In this document: positions 46,533 through 54,981 of the stretch, piece after piece
Layout: each line of letters begins with the position of its first letter
How positions within the stretch are numbered: the stretch's first letter is position 1
Assembly (NCBI GenBank): GCA_964499285.1
Contig: CAZCLA010000007.1
Coordinates: 41,923-105,922, forward strand
Length of the DNA: 64,000 nt
From: JAGFIY01 sp964499285
GTDB lineage: Bacteria > Bacteroidota > Ignavibacteria > Ignavibacteriales > Melioribacteraceae
Reading direction: 5' to 3'
Translations under genes and position numbers: made by a program
The notes under the pieces: generated by a model
Databases searched by the model: none
Seen by the model: the letters and a program-made list of their open reading frames with translations, nothing else
Told to the model about the DNA's origin: nothing

Positions 46533-47460
46533 AATCTTTAAAAAATTAAGACAATATTTCACTGACACAACCTTAAGAAAGATTATAACTTTTTATAATC
46601 ACTATTTTGTAGGTTTAGTAAAAAGGATAGACAAACATCATATCTTTCTTTCGGGCGCGGGAATTGCGTTCTCACTTATCCTCAGCATCATACCTTTTCT
46701 GCTGATCTTGTTTTCATCATTGGCTGATGTGATTGGTTCGGAATCAGTTGCTTACCAAGTAAATAGATTAATCGATACTGCAATTCCGTATCACGAGTCA
46801 GCTAACTATATTAAGAATTTTCTCAAATCAAGAATGACGGAGGTAGTTGAATACAGAACAATTTCTGGTTTGGTGGGAGCGTTTGCTCTATTCTTTACAT
46901 CTACTTGGTTGTTTAGCAGCATGAGAACAATATTAAACAACATCTTTGGAGTGTCGAAAGATAAAAGTGCTCTGATAGGATTGCTCAGAGATTTCGGGAT
47001 GGTCATCCTGCTCATCGTGTTTATCGCAATGGCAACTTTCATTCTTCCGGTTATGAATTTTGTTTTTGCAATTGCCGATGAAATAGAACCGCTTGCAAGA
47101 TTTCGAATAAGTGATTTTCAGGATACGGTAATTTTGCTTATTTCACTTGTAGTTGTTTATACAATGTTCTATATATTTTACAACTTAATCCCTTACGAAA
47201 AATTGGGGAAGAGAGTTCCGGCTGTAGGAGCATTTTGGGCAACACTATTTTGGGAAATCGCAAGAGGTGTTTTTAACCTATACGTGAAAAAATTCCTTTC
47301 TGTAAGCGAGATTTATGGTGCATTCATCTTAATAATAGTGATTTTGTTTTGGCTTTTTTATTCATCATTAATTTTTATTATTGGAGCGGAAATTGCTCAG
47401 CTTTATAGAGAAAGGCGAGCTGAATATAAAAGTTCTATTCAAGGATCTGTAATAACCTAA
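46522..47460 (+). CDS. YihY/BrkB-family membrane protein
   Basis: The 312-residue protein overlaps the end of purL by 11 bases. It has six membrane segments and the family signature: [52 protein letters not shown], and [61 protein letters not shown]. The family was once called ribonuclease BN by error; its role is unknown, and alternative-membrane-transporter functions have been suggested. The next gene encodes a lipoprotein 17 bases downstream. Confidence 0.85.
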   Translation: MRYKIFKKLRQYFTDTTLRKIITFYNHYFVGLVKRIDKHHIFLSGAGIAFSLILSIIPFLLILFSSLADVIGSESVAYQVNRLIDTAIPYHESANYIKNFLKSRMTEVVEYRTISGLVGAFALFFTSTWLFSSMRTILNNIFGVSKDKSALIGLLRDFGMVILLIVFIAMATFILPVMNFVFAIADEIEPLARFRISDFQDTVILLISLVVVYTMFYIFYNLIPYEKLGKRVPAVGAFWATLFWEIARGVFNLYVKKFLSVSEIYGAFILIIVILFWLFYSSLIFIIGAEIAQLYRERRAEYKSSIQGSVIT

Positions 47461-47477
47461 ATGGAGATATTGTTTTT

Positions 47478-48422
47478 ATGAGTAATTTGAAATTTTTCAT
47501 CATTTCTTTATTAGTTGCTGTTTTTTTAATTTCCTGTGGATCGGAAGAAACAGAAAAGGATAAATCAAAGGACTTTATTTACTTCGAGGAAGTTTTTCTT
47601 CCCCAAGAAGACCGTGAGGAAATAAAAGCCGCAGAGCTCGGAATAAAGAAACGAATAGTGACAAGTTTTTTCTATACTAAAAGCGGTCAGCTTGCAGATA
47701 AAGGATTTTTGGTTGAAACGCGTGATTACAAAAGAAATGGTCAACTCGATTACGTTGAAAGATATGCATCAAATGCAAGTATCGATCTAAAATGGACATA
47801 CAATTATAATGGAAAAGATCAACTAATACATAAAGAAACTCAAACCGGTGCTGGTTTTATCCGGTATAAGGGAGATTATACTTATGATTCTGACGGTGAC
47901 ATTATTAAACTCACTGAATTAAACGTCAAAACAGGGGAATATGAAACTTCCGAAATTGAATATGCTGGTGTCGGTGCTCCAGAACTGATCGAAAAGTATA
48001 ATTCAAATGGTGACTTAATTGAAGAAACTATTCTTATATATGACGAGATGCAAAGATTAGTTTCACTTGAACACAAGGACCGTAAAGGTAATCTTTTGCG
48101 TTCTGCCGAATATGAGTACGATTCACTTGACAGAGTTATTAAAGAAACCTCTGTGGATCCGATGAGGATGAAAAAGGAGATTTTTTACGAGTACGATGAA
48201 AATGGTTTTGTTAGTTTGAAAGAGGCAGGGTATTTCAAGCAAATTTTTGTAAATGATTCTAAAGGTAATATCCTCAAAGAAGAAGTGCTCGATGGGGAGG
48301 ATTACCTTCAGCAGCGTTATGAATATGTTTATGACAACAAAGGTCTGCTTATAGAGAGATTGAGATACGACGGTATGGGAAATGCCGCTTTATACACCAA
48401 ATACGAATATGAATTTTATTGA
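47478..48422 (+). CDS. Lipoprotein with YD/RHS-like repeats
   Basis: The 314-residue product has a lipoprotein signal with lipobox LISC (Cys21). The mature part is a series of short beta-hairpin repeats of about 20-24 residues, for example YDSDGDIIKLTELN, YDEMQRLVSLEHKD, YDSLDRVIKETSVD, YDENGFVSLKEAG and YDNKGLLIERLRYD. The Y-D-x-x-x-x-L/I pattern resembles YD (RHS) repeats. The absence of a C-terminal toxin or hyper-variable domain speaks against a polymorphic toxin. A scaffold or binding role at the envelope is the simplest reading. Confidence 0.65.
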   Translation: MSNLKFFIISLLVAVFLISCGSEETEKDKSKDFIYFEEVFLPQEDREEIKAAELGIKKRIVTSFFYTKSGQLADKGFLVETRDYKRNGQLDYVERYASNASIDLKWTYNYNGKDQLIHKETQTGAGFIRYKGDYTYDSDGDIIKLTELNVKTGEYETSEIEYAGVGAPELIEKYNSNGDLIEETILIYDEMQRLVSLEHKDRKGNLLRSAEYEYDSLDRVIKETSVDPMRMKKEIFYEYDENGFVSLKEAGYFKQIFVNDSKGNILKEEVLDGEDYLQQRYEYVYDNKGLLIERLRYDGMGNAALYTKYEYEFY

Positions 48423-48491
48423 TCTATAAGATTTTTGTTTATTATTGACTTTATTTTTTCTATCTTGTCATTAAACAAGGGTGAATAGAAA

Positions 48492-49022
48492 ATGGAACAC
48501 ACACAAGTAATAACCTACGCGGGATTTTGGAAAAGATTTGTAGCCTACATTATCGATTCCATCGTTATGGGGGTTGTTCAGTCTATTTTCTTGCTTCCTC
48601 TTTGGATAATGTTCGGAGTTTCCCTTTTTCCATTCCATGATATGGAAAATTGGGAAAATTTTGATTCTGTCGCTCTGGCAAATTTTCAGTTGAGCGATGA
48701 TGAATTTTCAGTTGCACTGTTTTCCGTTTTTTTCATCGGTATACTAATAGTAAGTCTCATCTCAATCGTAGTTCAGTGGCTATATTTTGCGCTAATGGAA
48801 TCAAGTTCCAAGCAAGCAACGCTGGGGAAAATGGCGCTGGGAATTATTGTTACCGATCTTGACGGAAATAGAATTTCTTTCGGGAGAGCCTCGGGAAGAT
48901 ATTTTGGTAAAATTCTTTCCGGTCTGATTTTGTGCATTGGCTATATTATGGCTGGGTTCAGTGAAAAGAAACAAGCCCTGCATGATATGATTGCCAGTTG
49001 CCTTGTGATTAATCAAAGATAA
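48492..49022 (+). CDS. RDD-family membrane protein
   Basis: The 176-residue protein has four hydrophobic segments and the RDD signature: AGFWKRFVAYIIDSIVMGVVQ (Arg and Asp in the first helix), QATLGKMALGIIVTDLDGNRISFGRASGRYFGKILSG and KKQALHDMIASCLVI. RDD proteins are small membrane proteins of uncertain function, some linked to ion transport. A 69-base gap precedes it. Confidence 0.88.
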   Translation: MEHTQVITYAGFWKRFVAYIIDSIVMGVVQSIFLLPLWIMFGVSLFPFHDMENWENFDSVALANFQLSDDEFSVALFSVFFIGILIVSLISIVVQWLYFALMESSSKQATLGKMALGIIVTDLDGNRISFGRASGRYFGKILSGLILCIGYIMAGFSEKKQALHDMIASCLVINQR

Positions 49023-49046
49023 ATCAACACAAATCGGAGGTTCTCA

Positions 49047-49445
49047 ATGCAAAAGCTGCATATCTTTCTAATACTGCTTTTAGCAGTTTCTTTTATTTCC
49101 TGCCGGACAGATTCAGATCCGGCAAGCCCTAATGCCATCGGCACCGACATCGAATACGTCAATTCGGTATTTAAAGTCGTTGCTCCCGCTATAGGTGAAA
49201 CGTGGAAACCGGGCACAACTCACACAATTAAATGGAATAAATCGGAAGGGGTTGAGTTGGTAAACGTGTATCTCTACAAAAAAACGGAATTCAGAGAGGT
49301 TCTTGGTCGGAATATTGGTGGAACATCGATTACCTGGAATATTCCAGCAAATATTCTCCAATCACATCATTACAGAATTAAAGTTGAAGATGCCAAACAG
49401 GAAAACTTCAACACCGTAAGCGGAGATTTTTTCATACTTGAATAA
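49047..49445 (+). CDS. Small lipoprotein with a Kre9/KNH-like beta-sandwich domain
   Basis: The 132-residue product has a lipoprotein signal with lipobox FISC (Cys19) and one domain: FKVVAPAIGETWKPGTTHTIKWNKSEGVELVNVYLYKKTEF, ... YRIKVEDAKQENFNTVSGDFFILE. This W-x-x-G-x-x-x-x-I-x-W pattern is that of the Ser-Thr-rich/Kre9-KNH domain found in many exported bacterial proteins, often as an adhesive or carbohydrate-linked module. GGAGG precedes the start. Function is unknown. Confidence 0.7.
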   Translation: MQKLHIFLILLLAVSFISCRTDSDPASPNAIGTDIEYVNSVFKVVAPAIGETWKPGTTHTIKWNKSEGVELVNVYLYKKTEFREVLGRNIGGTSITWNIPANILQSHHYRIKVEDAKQENFNTVSGDFFILE

Positions 49446-49456
49446 TTGCAAACCGG

Positions 49457-49515
49457 CTGTCCAAGTAAATACTGCTAAAACCATCAGAGGAAATTTTAAT
49501 TAAATACTTGGACAG
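49457..49515. repeat. Long inverted repeat downstream of the Kre9-like lipoprotein gene
   Basis: CTGTCCAAGTA (49457-49467) and TACTTGGACAG (49505-49515) are perfectly complementary over 11 bases with a 37-base loop, followed by TCTCATTCTTTTT. It may be the terminator of the upstream gene with an unusually large loop, or an ncRNA hairpin. Confidence 0.5.
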
Positions 49516-49632
49516 TCTCATTCTTTTTATCCGGTTTTAGAAAAATTAACATAAAGTTAATATTGAAGTTATTAACAATCGATAATTTTTGATTTATTTT
49601 TTCTTTATCATTAGTTAATAAATGGTGATTTC

Positions 49633-50586
49633 TTGGACTTCAATTCAATTATTCTAATTACTGGATTTCTTCTTGCCGGTTTTTCTGTAATCGGTAATGA
49701 CGTAATTCAAACTCTCGGTACTTTTTTAACTTCAAATCATAAAAAACAATGGTTTACACTTTGGATTTTTGCCGCAGTAATATTGACGACTGTCATCATA
49801 GTCGGATGGTATGTAAATGATGGTGATGTAACATTCGGTCGTTTAAATATGATACCGTTTCCCGAAAATGTTAAGTGGTGGTTTATGCTTCCACCTTTGC
49901 TGCTGCTTATTCTTACTAAATTCGGCTTACCGGTAAGCACCACATTTATTATTCTCAGCACATTTTCAGGAAGCGTTCTTATCAATAAGATGATTACAAA
50001 ATCCGTTATCGGCTACGGATCAGCATTTATTCTTGCCTTCGTTATCTATTTGATAATTACTGATATACTTGAAAGGAAATTCATCGAGCATTCGCCAAAA
50101 AATGTAAAAGTGTGGACTGTAGTGCAATGGGCATCTACCGCATTTTTATGGTCGCAGTGGTTGATTCAGGATTTTGCTAATATTTATGTATTTCTTCCCC
50201 GCAAGTTAATGTTTGTTGAACTGCTGCTTACTTTAATAGTGTTGCTTAGTTTTCTCGCTTTAATATTCTATAAAAAGGGCGGAAAAATTCAAAAGGTAGT
50301 GACATCCAAAACTAATACCAAAGATTTAAGAAGCGCAACTGTAATCGATGCAGTTTATGGAATTGCGCTTTTGATTTTTACAGTTGTAAATCCTATTCCC
50401 ATGAGCACAACATTGGCATTTGTTGGAGTGCTTGCCGGAAGAGAAGTAGCGATAAAATATATCCTGACAAAACGGATTCCCAATAAAACAGCAAAGTTAC
50501 TTTTCGCTGATTTAGGAAAAGTTTTTGTGGGATTCATCGTTAGTATTTTTCTCGTGACACTTCTTAAATATTTCGGCGAAATTTAA
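49633..50586 (+). CDS. PiT-like permease
   Basis: The 317-residue protein starts with TTG at 49633. It has about nine membrane helices and two half-motifs of PiT-family phosphate transporters: GNDVIQTLGTFL near residue 22 followed by GLPVSTTFIILSTFSGS (residues 98-114), and in the second half NPIPMSTTLAFVGVLAGRE. The paired xPVSTT and xPMSTT motifs speak for the PiT fold, though the first canonical GANDxxN motif is changed to GNDVIQ. Substrate is therefore uncertain; phosphate or sulfate are possible. No phosphate regulatory gene adjoins it. Confidence 0.7.
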   Translation: MDFNSIILITGFLLAGFSVIGNDVIQTLGTFLTSNHKKQWFTLWIFAAVILTTVIIVGWYVNDGDVTFGRLNMIPFPENVKWWFMLPPLLLLILTKFGLPVSTTFIILSTFSGSVLINKMITKSVIGYGSAFILAFVIYLIITDILERKFIEHSPKNVKVWTVVQWASTAFLWSQWLIQDFANIYVFLPRKLMFVELLLTLIVLLSFLALIFYKKGGKIQKVVTSKTNTKDLRSATVIDAVYGIALLIFTVVNPIPMSTTLAFVGVLAGREVAIKYILTKRIPNKTAKLLFADLGKVFVGFIVSIFLVTLLKYFGEI

Positions 50587-50604
50587 TAATTAATTTCGTC
50601 CTTT

Positions 50605-50623
50605 ATGTCGAATACCTCGACAT
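50605..50623. promoter_or_regulatory. Perfect 19-base palindrome, possible activator site
   Basis: ATGTCGA-ATACC-TCGACAT is a perfect inverted repeat with 7-base arms, about 90 bases upstream of a -24-like TGGCACG (50694-50700) and 140 bases before the small secreted gene at 50763. Spacing and symmetry fit a dimeric enhancer-binding protein site. It may serve the sigma-54 activator encoded at 54982. Confidence 0.4.
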
Positions 50624-50762
50624 TCTAATTATGACAGAAGGTTTCGTTTATAAAATTTAGGCGTTTTTGATCAATAATGGACAAATATTGTTTTGGCACG
50701 GAAATTTATGGTCCTTCAATAACAACATAACAAATTACATTAAAACCGTATTGGAGGATCAA

Positions 50763-51131
50763 ATGAAATACTTACTTAATTCAGCACTCGCAATCTTGAT
50801 TGCATTATTTTTCAGCACCTCACTTTTAGCTCAAACTAATACTTCGGGAGATCAGGTTCAGAATCAATACATGAAACAATATAAATTCAAATGGGTTGAT
50901 GCGAACGGTGACGGAATATGTGATAATTTTGGTACGGAAAACCAAGGTCAAGGAAGAAAGTTTGGACGCATGAACAAAGGTGGAAACCCCGATGCTAGAG
51001 GTGGATATGGCGACGGTAGCGGAATTCGACCACAGGATGGAACAGGTTTTGGTCCGGGTCATGGCAACGGAACCGGAGTATGTGATGGAAGTGGACCCAA
51101 GGGGAAATCACGAAGAGGCGGTAGAAGATAA
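50763..51131 (+). CDS. Small secreted Gly-rich protein with EF-hand-like segment
   Basis: I choose ATG 50763, preceded by GGAGG; an upstream in-frame ATG at 50667 gives no signal peptide. The 122-residue product has a Sec signal (STSLLAQ) and a mature part with one Asp loop, WVDANGDGICDNFG, then a Gly/Asn-rich stretch (GPGHGNGTGVCDGSG) and a basic tail, KGKSRRGGRR. Two Cys may form a disulfide. The calcium-loop-like segment suggests metal binding. It is the first of three small or exported genes ahead of a two-component system. A similar basic tail ends the next protein and the DUF2202 lipoprotein. Confidence 0.65.
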   Translation: MKYLLNSALAILIALFFSTSLLAQTNTSGDQVQNQYMKQYKFKWVDANGDGICDNFGTENQGQGRKFGRMNKGGNPDARGGYGDGSGIRPQDGTGFGPGHGNGTGVCDGSGPKGKSRRGGRR

Positions 51132-51156
51132 TAACACAATAATCATTAAATCTAGG

Positions 51157-51184
51157 AAGCCCGAGTTTACTCGGGCTTTCGCCG
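51157..51184 (+). terminator. Hairpin, probable terminator
   Basis: AAGCCCGAGT (51157-51166) pairs with ACTCGGGCTT (51169-51178), followed by TCGCCGTTTT. The stem is strong but the T tract is short. It separates 50763-51131 from the sigma-54 promoter unit. Confidence 0.65.
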
Positions 51185-51284
51185 TTTTGGGCGAGTAGTT
51201 TCGTCCAATTTGTCTTATATTGGTTAATTATAAAATACGTGTTTTATTATTTGATGTAATTTGAACTATTTAGAGCAAATTCTT

Positions 51285-51300
51285 TGGCATTGAGTTTGCT
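51285..51300 (+). promoter_or_regulatory. Sigma-54 (-24/-12) promoter
   Basis: TGGCATT (51285-51291), 4 bases, TTGCT (51296-51300): the GG at 51286-51287 and the GC at 51298-51299 are separated by exactly 10 bases, as required for sigma-54. The start of transcription would be near 51311 and the ATG at 51329 is well placed. A TTTCGTCC octamer upstream (51199-51206) also occurs at 50594-50601. Confidence 0.6.
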
Positions 51301-51328
51301 GCTTATCACTATACGATTAGGAAAAGAA

Positions 51329-51766
51329 ATGAAAACTATACTTACTATTTTTCTGCTCTTACTTTCCGCGGGCACATATTTTGCTCAAGCAGACACGACA
51401 AAACAGAAAAATCCTGATGAGCACGGACAGAAAATGAAAAACATGCACGGAAGATTTTTTGTCGATTTAGACGGCGATGGTTTTAATGATAATGCCCCCG
51501 ATCATGATGGAGACGGTATTCCCAATGGTTTAGATCCCGATTATAAACGAATGATGGAGAACGCTAAAAAAAGAAACATTAGATATATCGATCTGGATGG
51601 CGATGGCATTAACGACCATCTTCAAGGTTTGGGAAAAACTCAAAGAAAAGGAATTCAGAATCAGAATAGAAATATGGAACCTCAGAATGCAGGAACCGAA
51701 GGCAAGCAAAACCAAAACCAGAATAATGCGAAGAGAAAAGGAAGCAAGCGCGGAGGTGGAAATTGA
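51329..51766 (+). CDS. Small secreted protein with thrombospondin type 3-like Asp repeats
   Basis: ATG 51329 follows GGAAAAG and is the likely start. The 145-residue product has a Sec signal (GTYFAQ), then DLDGDGFNDNAPDHDGDGIPNGLDPDY and RYIDLDGDGINDH, calcium-binding DxDxDG repeats of the thrombospondin type 3/dockerin kind. The last 45 residues are Gln/Asn/Lys-rich and end KRKGSKRGGGN, a basic tail similar to that of the protein at 50763. The protein should be periplasmic or surface-exposed. It lies directly behind the sigma-54 promoter. Confidence 0.75.
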   Translation: MKTILTIFLLLLSAGTYFAQADTTKQKNPDEHGQKMKNMHGRFFVDLDGDGFNDNAPDHDGDGIPNGLDPDYKRMMENAKKRNIRYIDLDGDGINDHLQGLGKTQRKGIQNQNRNMEPQNAGTEGKQNQNQNNAKRKGSKRGGGN

Positions 51767-52941
51767 AAAGTTTAATAAAGTATAGTTTTTTTTCTTTTGG
51801 ATTGCTTTTCGCTGTTGTTGATGTAAACTATGCTCAATTTGGTTATTCAATTTCTACAGAACAAAGTTATAACAGCAATCCTTTCAGACTTCCTGATGAA
51901 AACGGAGAATTGATAAATTCATTTGATCTTGGAATTCGGTTTATGAAAGATGATTTTAACATTCTTTATTACGGCAGCTATTCATCGTTTACGGAATCTG
52001 CTGATAGAAATTATTACTGGCAGCAACTCGGATTCTTTATCGAAAACGAAAACTCTGTTTACGGCATCTATGGTGAGAATCGAATTAATAAAAATACATA
52101 TGACCTTTATGACTATTCAGATTTAACAGCTTATTATCGTCATAGATTTCAATTAGATTTTGCAATACCGACAATTAATCTTTCTGCTGCTTATCGAAAC
52201 TATTCCAATTTGAGGGAATACAATAATTATTTTTTAAGTGCAGGATTAAGTTTGAATAAAAGTTTCGAATCGAAAACAACATTCATTCTGACATCAGCAT
52301 TAAATTATAAAAATTATGTAAACACCGGTGTAGATTATATTACGGAAACTTCCGGAGATACTACATATATGGGAGGCAGAGGACATGGCAGAATGATTAG
52401 AACAATCTCTCCCGGAGAACAATTCCTTACTCAATCAGGCAGCATAAAAAACGTCCAAATTTTTTCTAATTTTCGTGTAGCACAGTCATTATTCGAAAAT
52501 ACAGGTGCAGCTCTATATTACACAAACAGAAGTCTGTTAAGCAACAATGGTGCATTTAACGGGGACATTATGTACAATCAAGGTGATGAATCGGATTTAT
52601 ATGACGATCCGGTGAGCAGAAATGAAAATACATTGGGAATTAATCTTACTCAAATTCTCCCCTTAAATATTACGTTAAGGTTCGGGTATGAGTATAGCTG
52701 GCGCAATTATCCGAGTCAAGGATCATACTTAACTGATGTTGAATATTCGAATCTAGTGCAAAGAGATGATAAACAAAGTATTTTTTCTCTTTCAGCAAAT
52801 AAATCCTTCTCATTAAATGCGGACGAAACAATTTTTCTAAAAACCAACCTTAACTATTATTATCTCAAAAATACTTCCAATAGCTATTGGTATAATTACA
52901 ACAATCAGCAGATATCACTTGGAATAGGTCTGGAATTTTAA
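51763..52941 (+). CDS. Outer-membrane beta-barrel-like protein of unknown function
   Basis: The TTG start at 51763 overlaps the previous stop (TTGA) after a CGGAGGTGG ribosome site. The 392-residue product has a signal peptide (VDVNYAQ) and a mature sequence with alternating aromatic and polar residues, many Tyr and Asn, and a C-terminal strand ending LGIGLEF, the typical terminal Phe of outer-membrane barrels. I recognise no family. Repeated pieces such as YDLYDYSDLTAYYRHRFQLDFAIPTINLSAAYRNYSN look like beta-barrel strands. Its position between the small Asp-repeat proteins and the sensor kinase makes it a candidate outer-membrane partner. Confidence 0.6.
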   Translation: MKSLIKYSFFSFGLLFAVVDVNYAQFGYSISTEQSYNSNPFRLPDENGELINSFDLGIRFMKDDFNILYYGSYSSFTESADRNYYWQQLGFFIENENSVYGIYGENRINKNTYDLYDYSDLTAYYRHRFQLDFAIPTINLSAAYRNYSNLREYNNYFLSAGLSLNKSFESKTTFILTSALNYKNYVNTGVDYITETSGDTTYMGGRGHGRMIRTISPGEQFLTQSGSIKNVQIFSNFRVAQSLFENTGAALYYTNRSLLSNNGAFNGDIMYNQGDESDLYDDPVSRNENTLGINLTQILPLNITLRFGYEYSWRNYPSQGSYLTDVEYSNLVQRDDKQSIFSLSANKSFSLNADETIFLKTNLNYYYLKNTSNSYWYNYNNQQISLGIGLEF

Positions 52942-52973
52942 TTGATTGGAATTAATAAAACCGGCAGCAATTG

Positions 52974-54971
52974 ATGATTCGAAAAATTTTCATTCAGCCT
53001 AAAAGTCTTCTCTTTATTTTTATCACGGTATTGATCTTAGTATCACTATCCGTATTTAACGAACAACAGCAATCCCGGAAAGAGGTATTAGAAATACTCG
53101 AGAGTCAATCCAAATCATTGCTCGAGGCAATGATTGTTTCCTCGCAAGAAATTCTTTATGCTGGCAATGAAATTGAAGAGGAGATTAGAAACAGATTGCT
53201 GAACAACGCTTCACTAATTAAAATCCTGCTGAAAGAAAACGATCTGAACATTAGGATTTTACAAGAGATAGCTTCTATCAATAATATTAATAGAATAAAT
53301 GTATTTGACAAAAATGCAAATTTAAAATTTTCGAACATTTTAGATGACAATCATGAGGAGATGAAAAGATTTGCCGAAGAACTTCTGGCACCAATTTTTG
53401 AAGGAGTTGAAGATACGCTTATTATTGGCGTGCGACAGTCAAGAATTGATGATGAGTTCCGATATATTGTTGCCCTTTCAACAGATAATTCCGGGGCGAT
53501 TGTTCTAAATCTGGATGCAGACGAATTGCTTGAGTTTAGAAAAAGAATCGGATTTGGAATTCTTCTGAACAAATTAACTGAGAACGAGCAGGTAATTTAT
53601 ACAGCACTTCAAGATACATTCGGGATTATGGCTGCCTCGGGAAATATTTACGAGCTCGACCCGGTTCAGAATTCCGGATTCCTAGAGCCTATTTACAATG
53701 ATAAAACTTTCGACTGGAGATTTTACTATTTCGGTGAAGAGGAAGTTTATGAAGCCGTGCATAGATTCGAGCTTGGCGGAGAAACTGTCGGCTTGTTTCG
53801 AATTGGTCTGTCTCTTGAACCACTCAATCAAGTTTACGCTCGGATAACAAACAGAGTAATAATATTCGGTATACTTCTCCTTGCTTTGGGTACTTTTCTT
53901 CTCACTTTGGTCTTCACAAGGCAGAACTTCAATCTGCTCAAAAAACAATACAGTTATATTGAAGATTTTGCGAGTAAACTCATTAGCAACGCAAATGATT
54001 TTATAATTGTATTGAATGCTCACAAGCAGATTATTGAGATCAACCCCGCGGCAGAAACTTATTTCAAAATAAGCGGAGAGAAAATTAGATTTGAAAATTT
54101 CTCCATTCTTTTACCCAATATTAATTTGGATGAAATTATTACATCAGATTCAAAAGTTGTGGAGTTATCTGTTTCGGTGAGAAATGAGATTAGAAATCTG
54201 TTCGTATCGATTAGCGAGTTTAAAGATTCTAAAGAGGAACTCCGTTATGTTTTAATTATGAGAGACGTTACAAAACTAAAAGAACTTGAAGACCAGATAA
54301 CAAGAGGAAAACAGATCACTGCTATGGGTAATCTTGCTTCGGGAGTAGCGCACGAAATAAGAAATCCGCTTAATTCGATAAGCACGATAGTGCAGCAATT
54401 GAAAAAGGATTTTGAACCAAAAGAAGATAAAGAGGACTATCAAAAATTCGTTGACGTTGTTTATAATGAAGTTCAGAGGATAAATAAAACTATCGAAAGC
54501 TTTCTGAAACTGGCGAAACCAAAACCGGTTCAACGTTCAAAATTTAATCTCGAAAATTTTTTAAACGAACTTTTTATGCAGTTCGAAAAAGAAATGAAGA
54601 ATAAATCCATCGATTTCAAAATAGAAAATGATTATGATGATTTCGTAAATTGGGATTATGATCAGATGCGGCAGGTTTTTATTAATCTGATTAAAAATGC
54701 ATCGGATGCAATTGATGATGACGGTGAGATTAAAATTGTAAGTAAACTAGTTGAGAATAAAATTATTATTACCGTAAATGATAATGGAAAAGGAATATCA
54801 CCGGATAAAATTGATAAAATATTTAATCTCTACTTTACTACAAAAGCTGAGGGTACCGGAATCGGGTTAGGAATTGTTCAGCGAATTATATATGAACATG
54901 GCGGCATTATCAAAGTTTCAAGCCAAGAACGCTTGGGCACCACATTTACTATCGAATTAAATATTGATTGA
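52974..54971 (+). CDS. Membrane sensor histidine kinase (PAS, HisKA, HATPase)
   Basis: The likely start is ATG 52974. The 665-residue protein has a membrane helix (residues 10-27), a large periplasmic sensor region (about 30-290), a second helix (293-313), a PAS-like domain (near 335-440) and a kinase core. The phospho-acceptor His460 lies in ASGVAHEIRNPLNS; the N box is QVFINLIKNASDAI, and the G boxes are VNDNGKGI and GTGIGLGIV. This is the NtrB/ZraS-like kinase type that pairs with sigma-54 activators, one of which is encoded next. The periplasmic domain could sense the small exported proteins of the same locus. Confidence 0.93.
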   Translation: MIRKIFIQPKSLLFIFITVLILVSLSVFNEQQQSRKEVLEILESQSKSLLEAMIVSSQEILYAGNEIEEEIRNRLLNNASLIKILLKENDLNIRILQEIASINNINRINVFDKNANLKFSNILDDNHEEMKRFAEELLAPIFEGVEDTLIIGVRQSRIDDEFRYIVALSTDNSGAIVLNLDADELLEFRKRIGFGILLNKLTENEQVIYTALQDTFGIMAASGNIYELDPVQNSGFLEPIYNDKTFDWRFYYFGEEEVYEAVHRFELGGETVGLFRIGLSLEPLNQVYARITNRVIIFGILLLALGTFLLTLVFTRQNFNLLKKQYSYIEDFASKLISNANDFIIVLNAHKQIIEINPAAETYFKISGEKIRFENFSILLPNINLDEIITSDSKVVELSVSVRNEIRNLFVSISEFKDSKEELRYVLIMRDVTKLKELEDQITRGKQITAMGNLASGVAHEIRNPLNSISTIVQQLKKDFEPKEDKEDYQKFVDVVYNEVQRINKTIESFLKLAKPKPVQRSKFNLENFLNELFMQFEKEMKNKSIDFKIENDYDDFVNWDYDQMRQVFINLIKNASDAIDDDGEIKIVSKLVENKIIITVNDNGKGISPDKIDKIFNLYFTTKAEGTGIGLGIVQRIIYEHGGIIKVSSQERLGTTFTIELNID

Positions 54972-54981
54972 CGGGATAAAC

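Noticed and set aside
47478..48422. Polymorphic toxin (RHS) system
   Set aside because: No toxin domain, no immunity gene and no secretion leader apart from a lipobox.
50694..50709. Second sigma-54 promoter
   Set aside because: TGGCACG is perfect but the -12 box reads TTTAT with no GC, so I report it only as part of a finding and not as a promoter.
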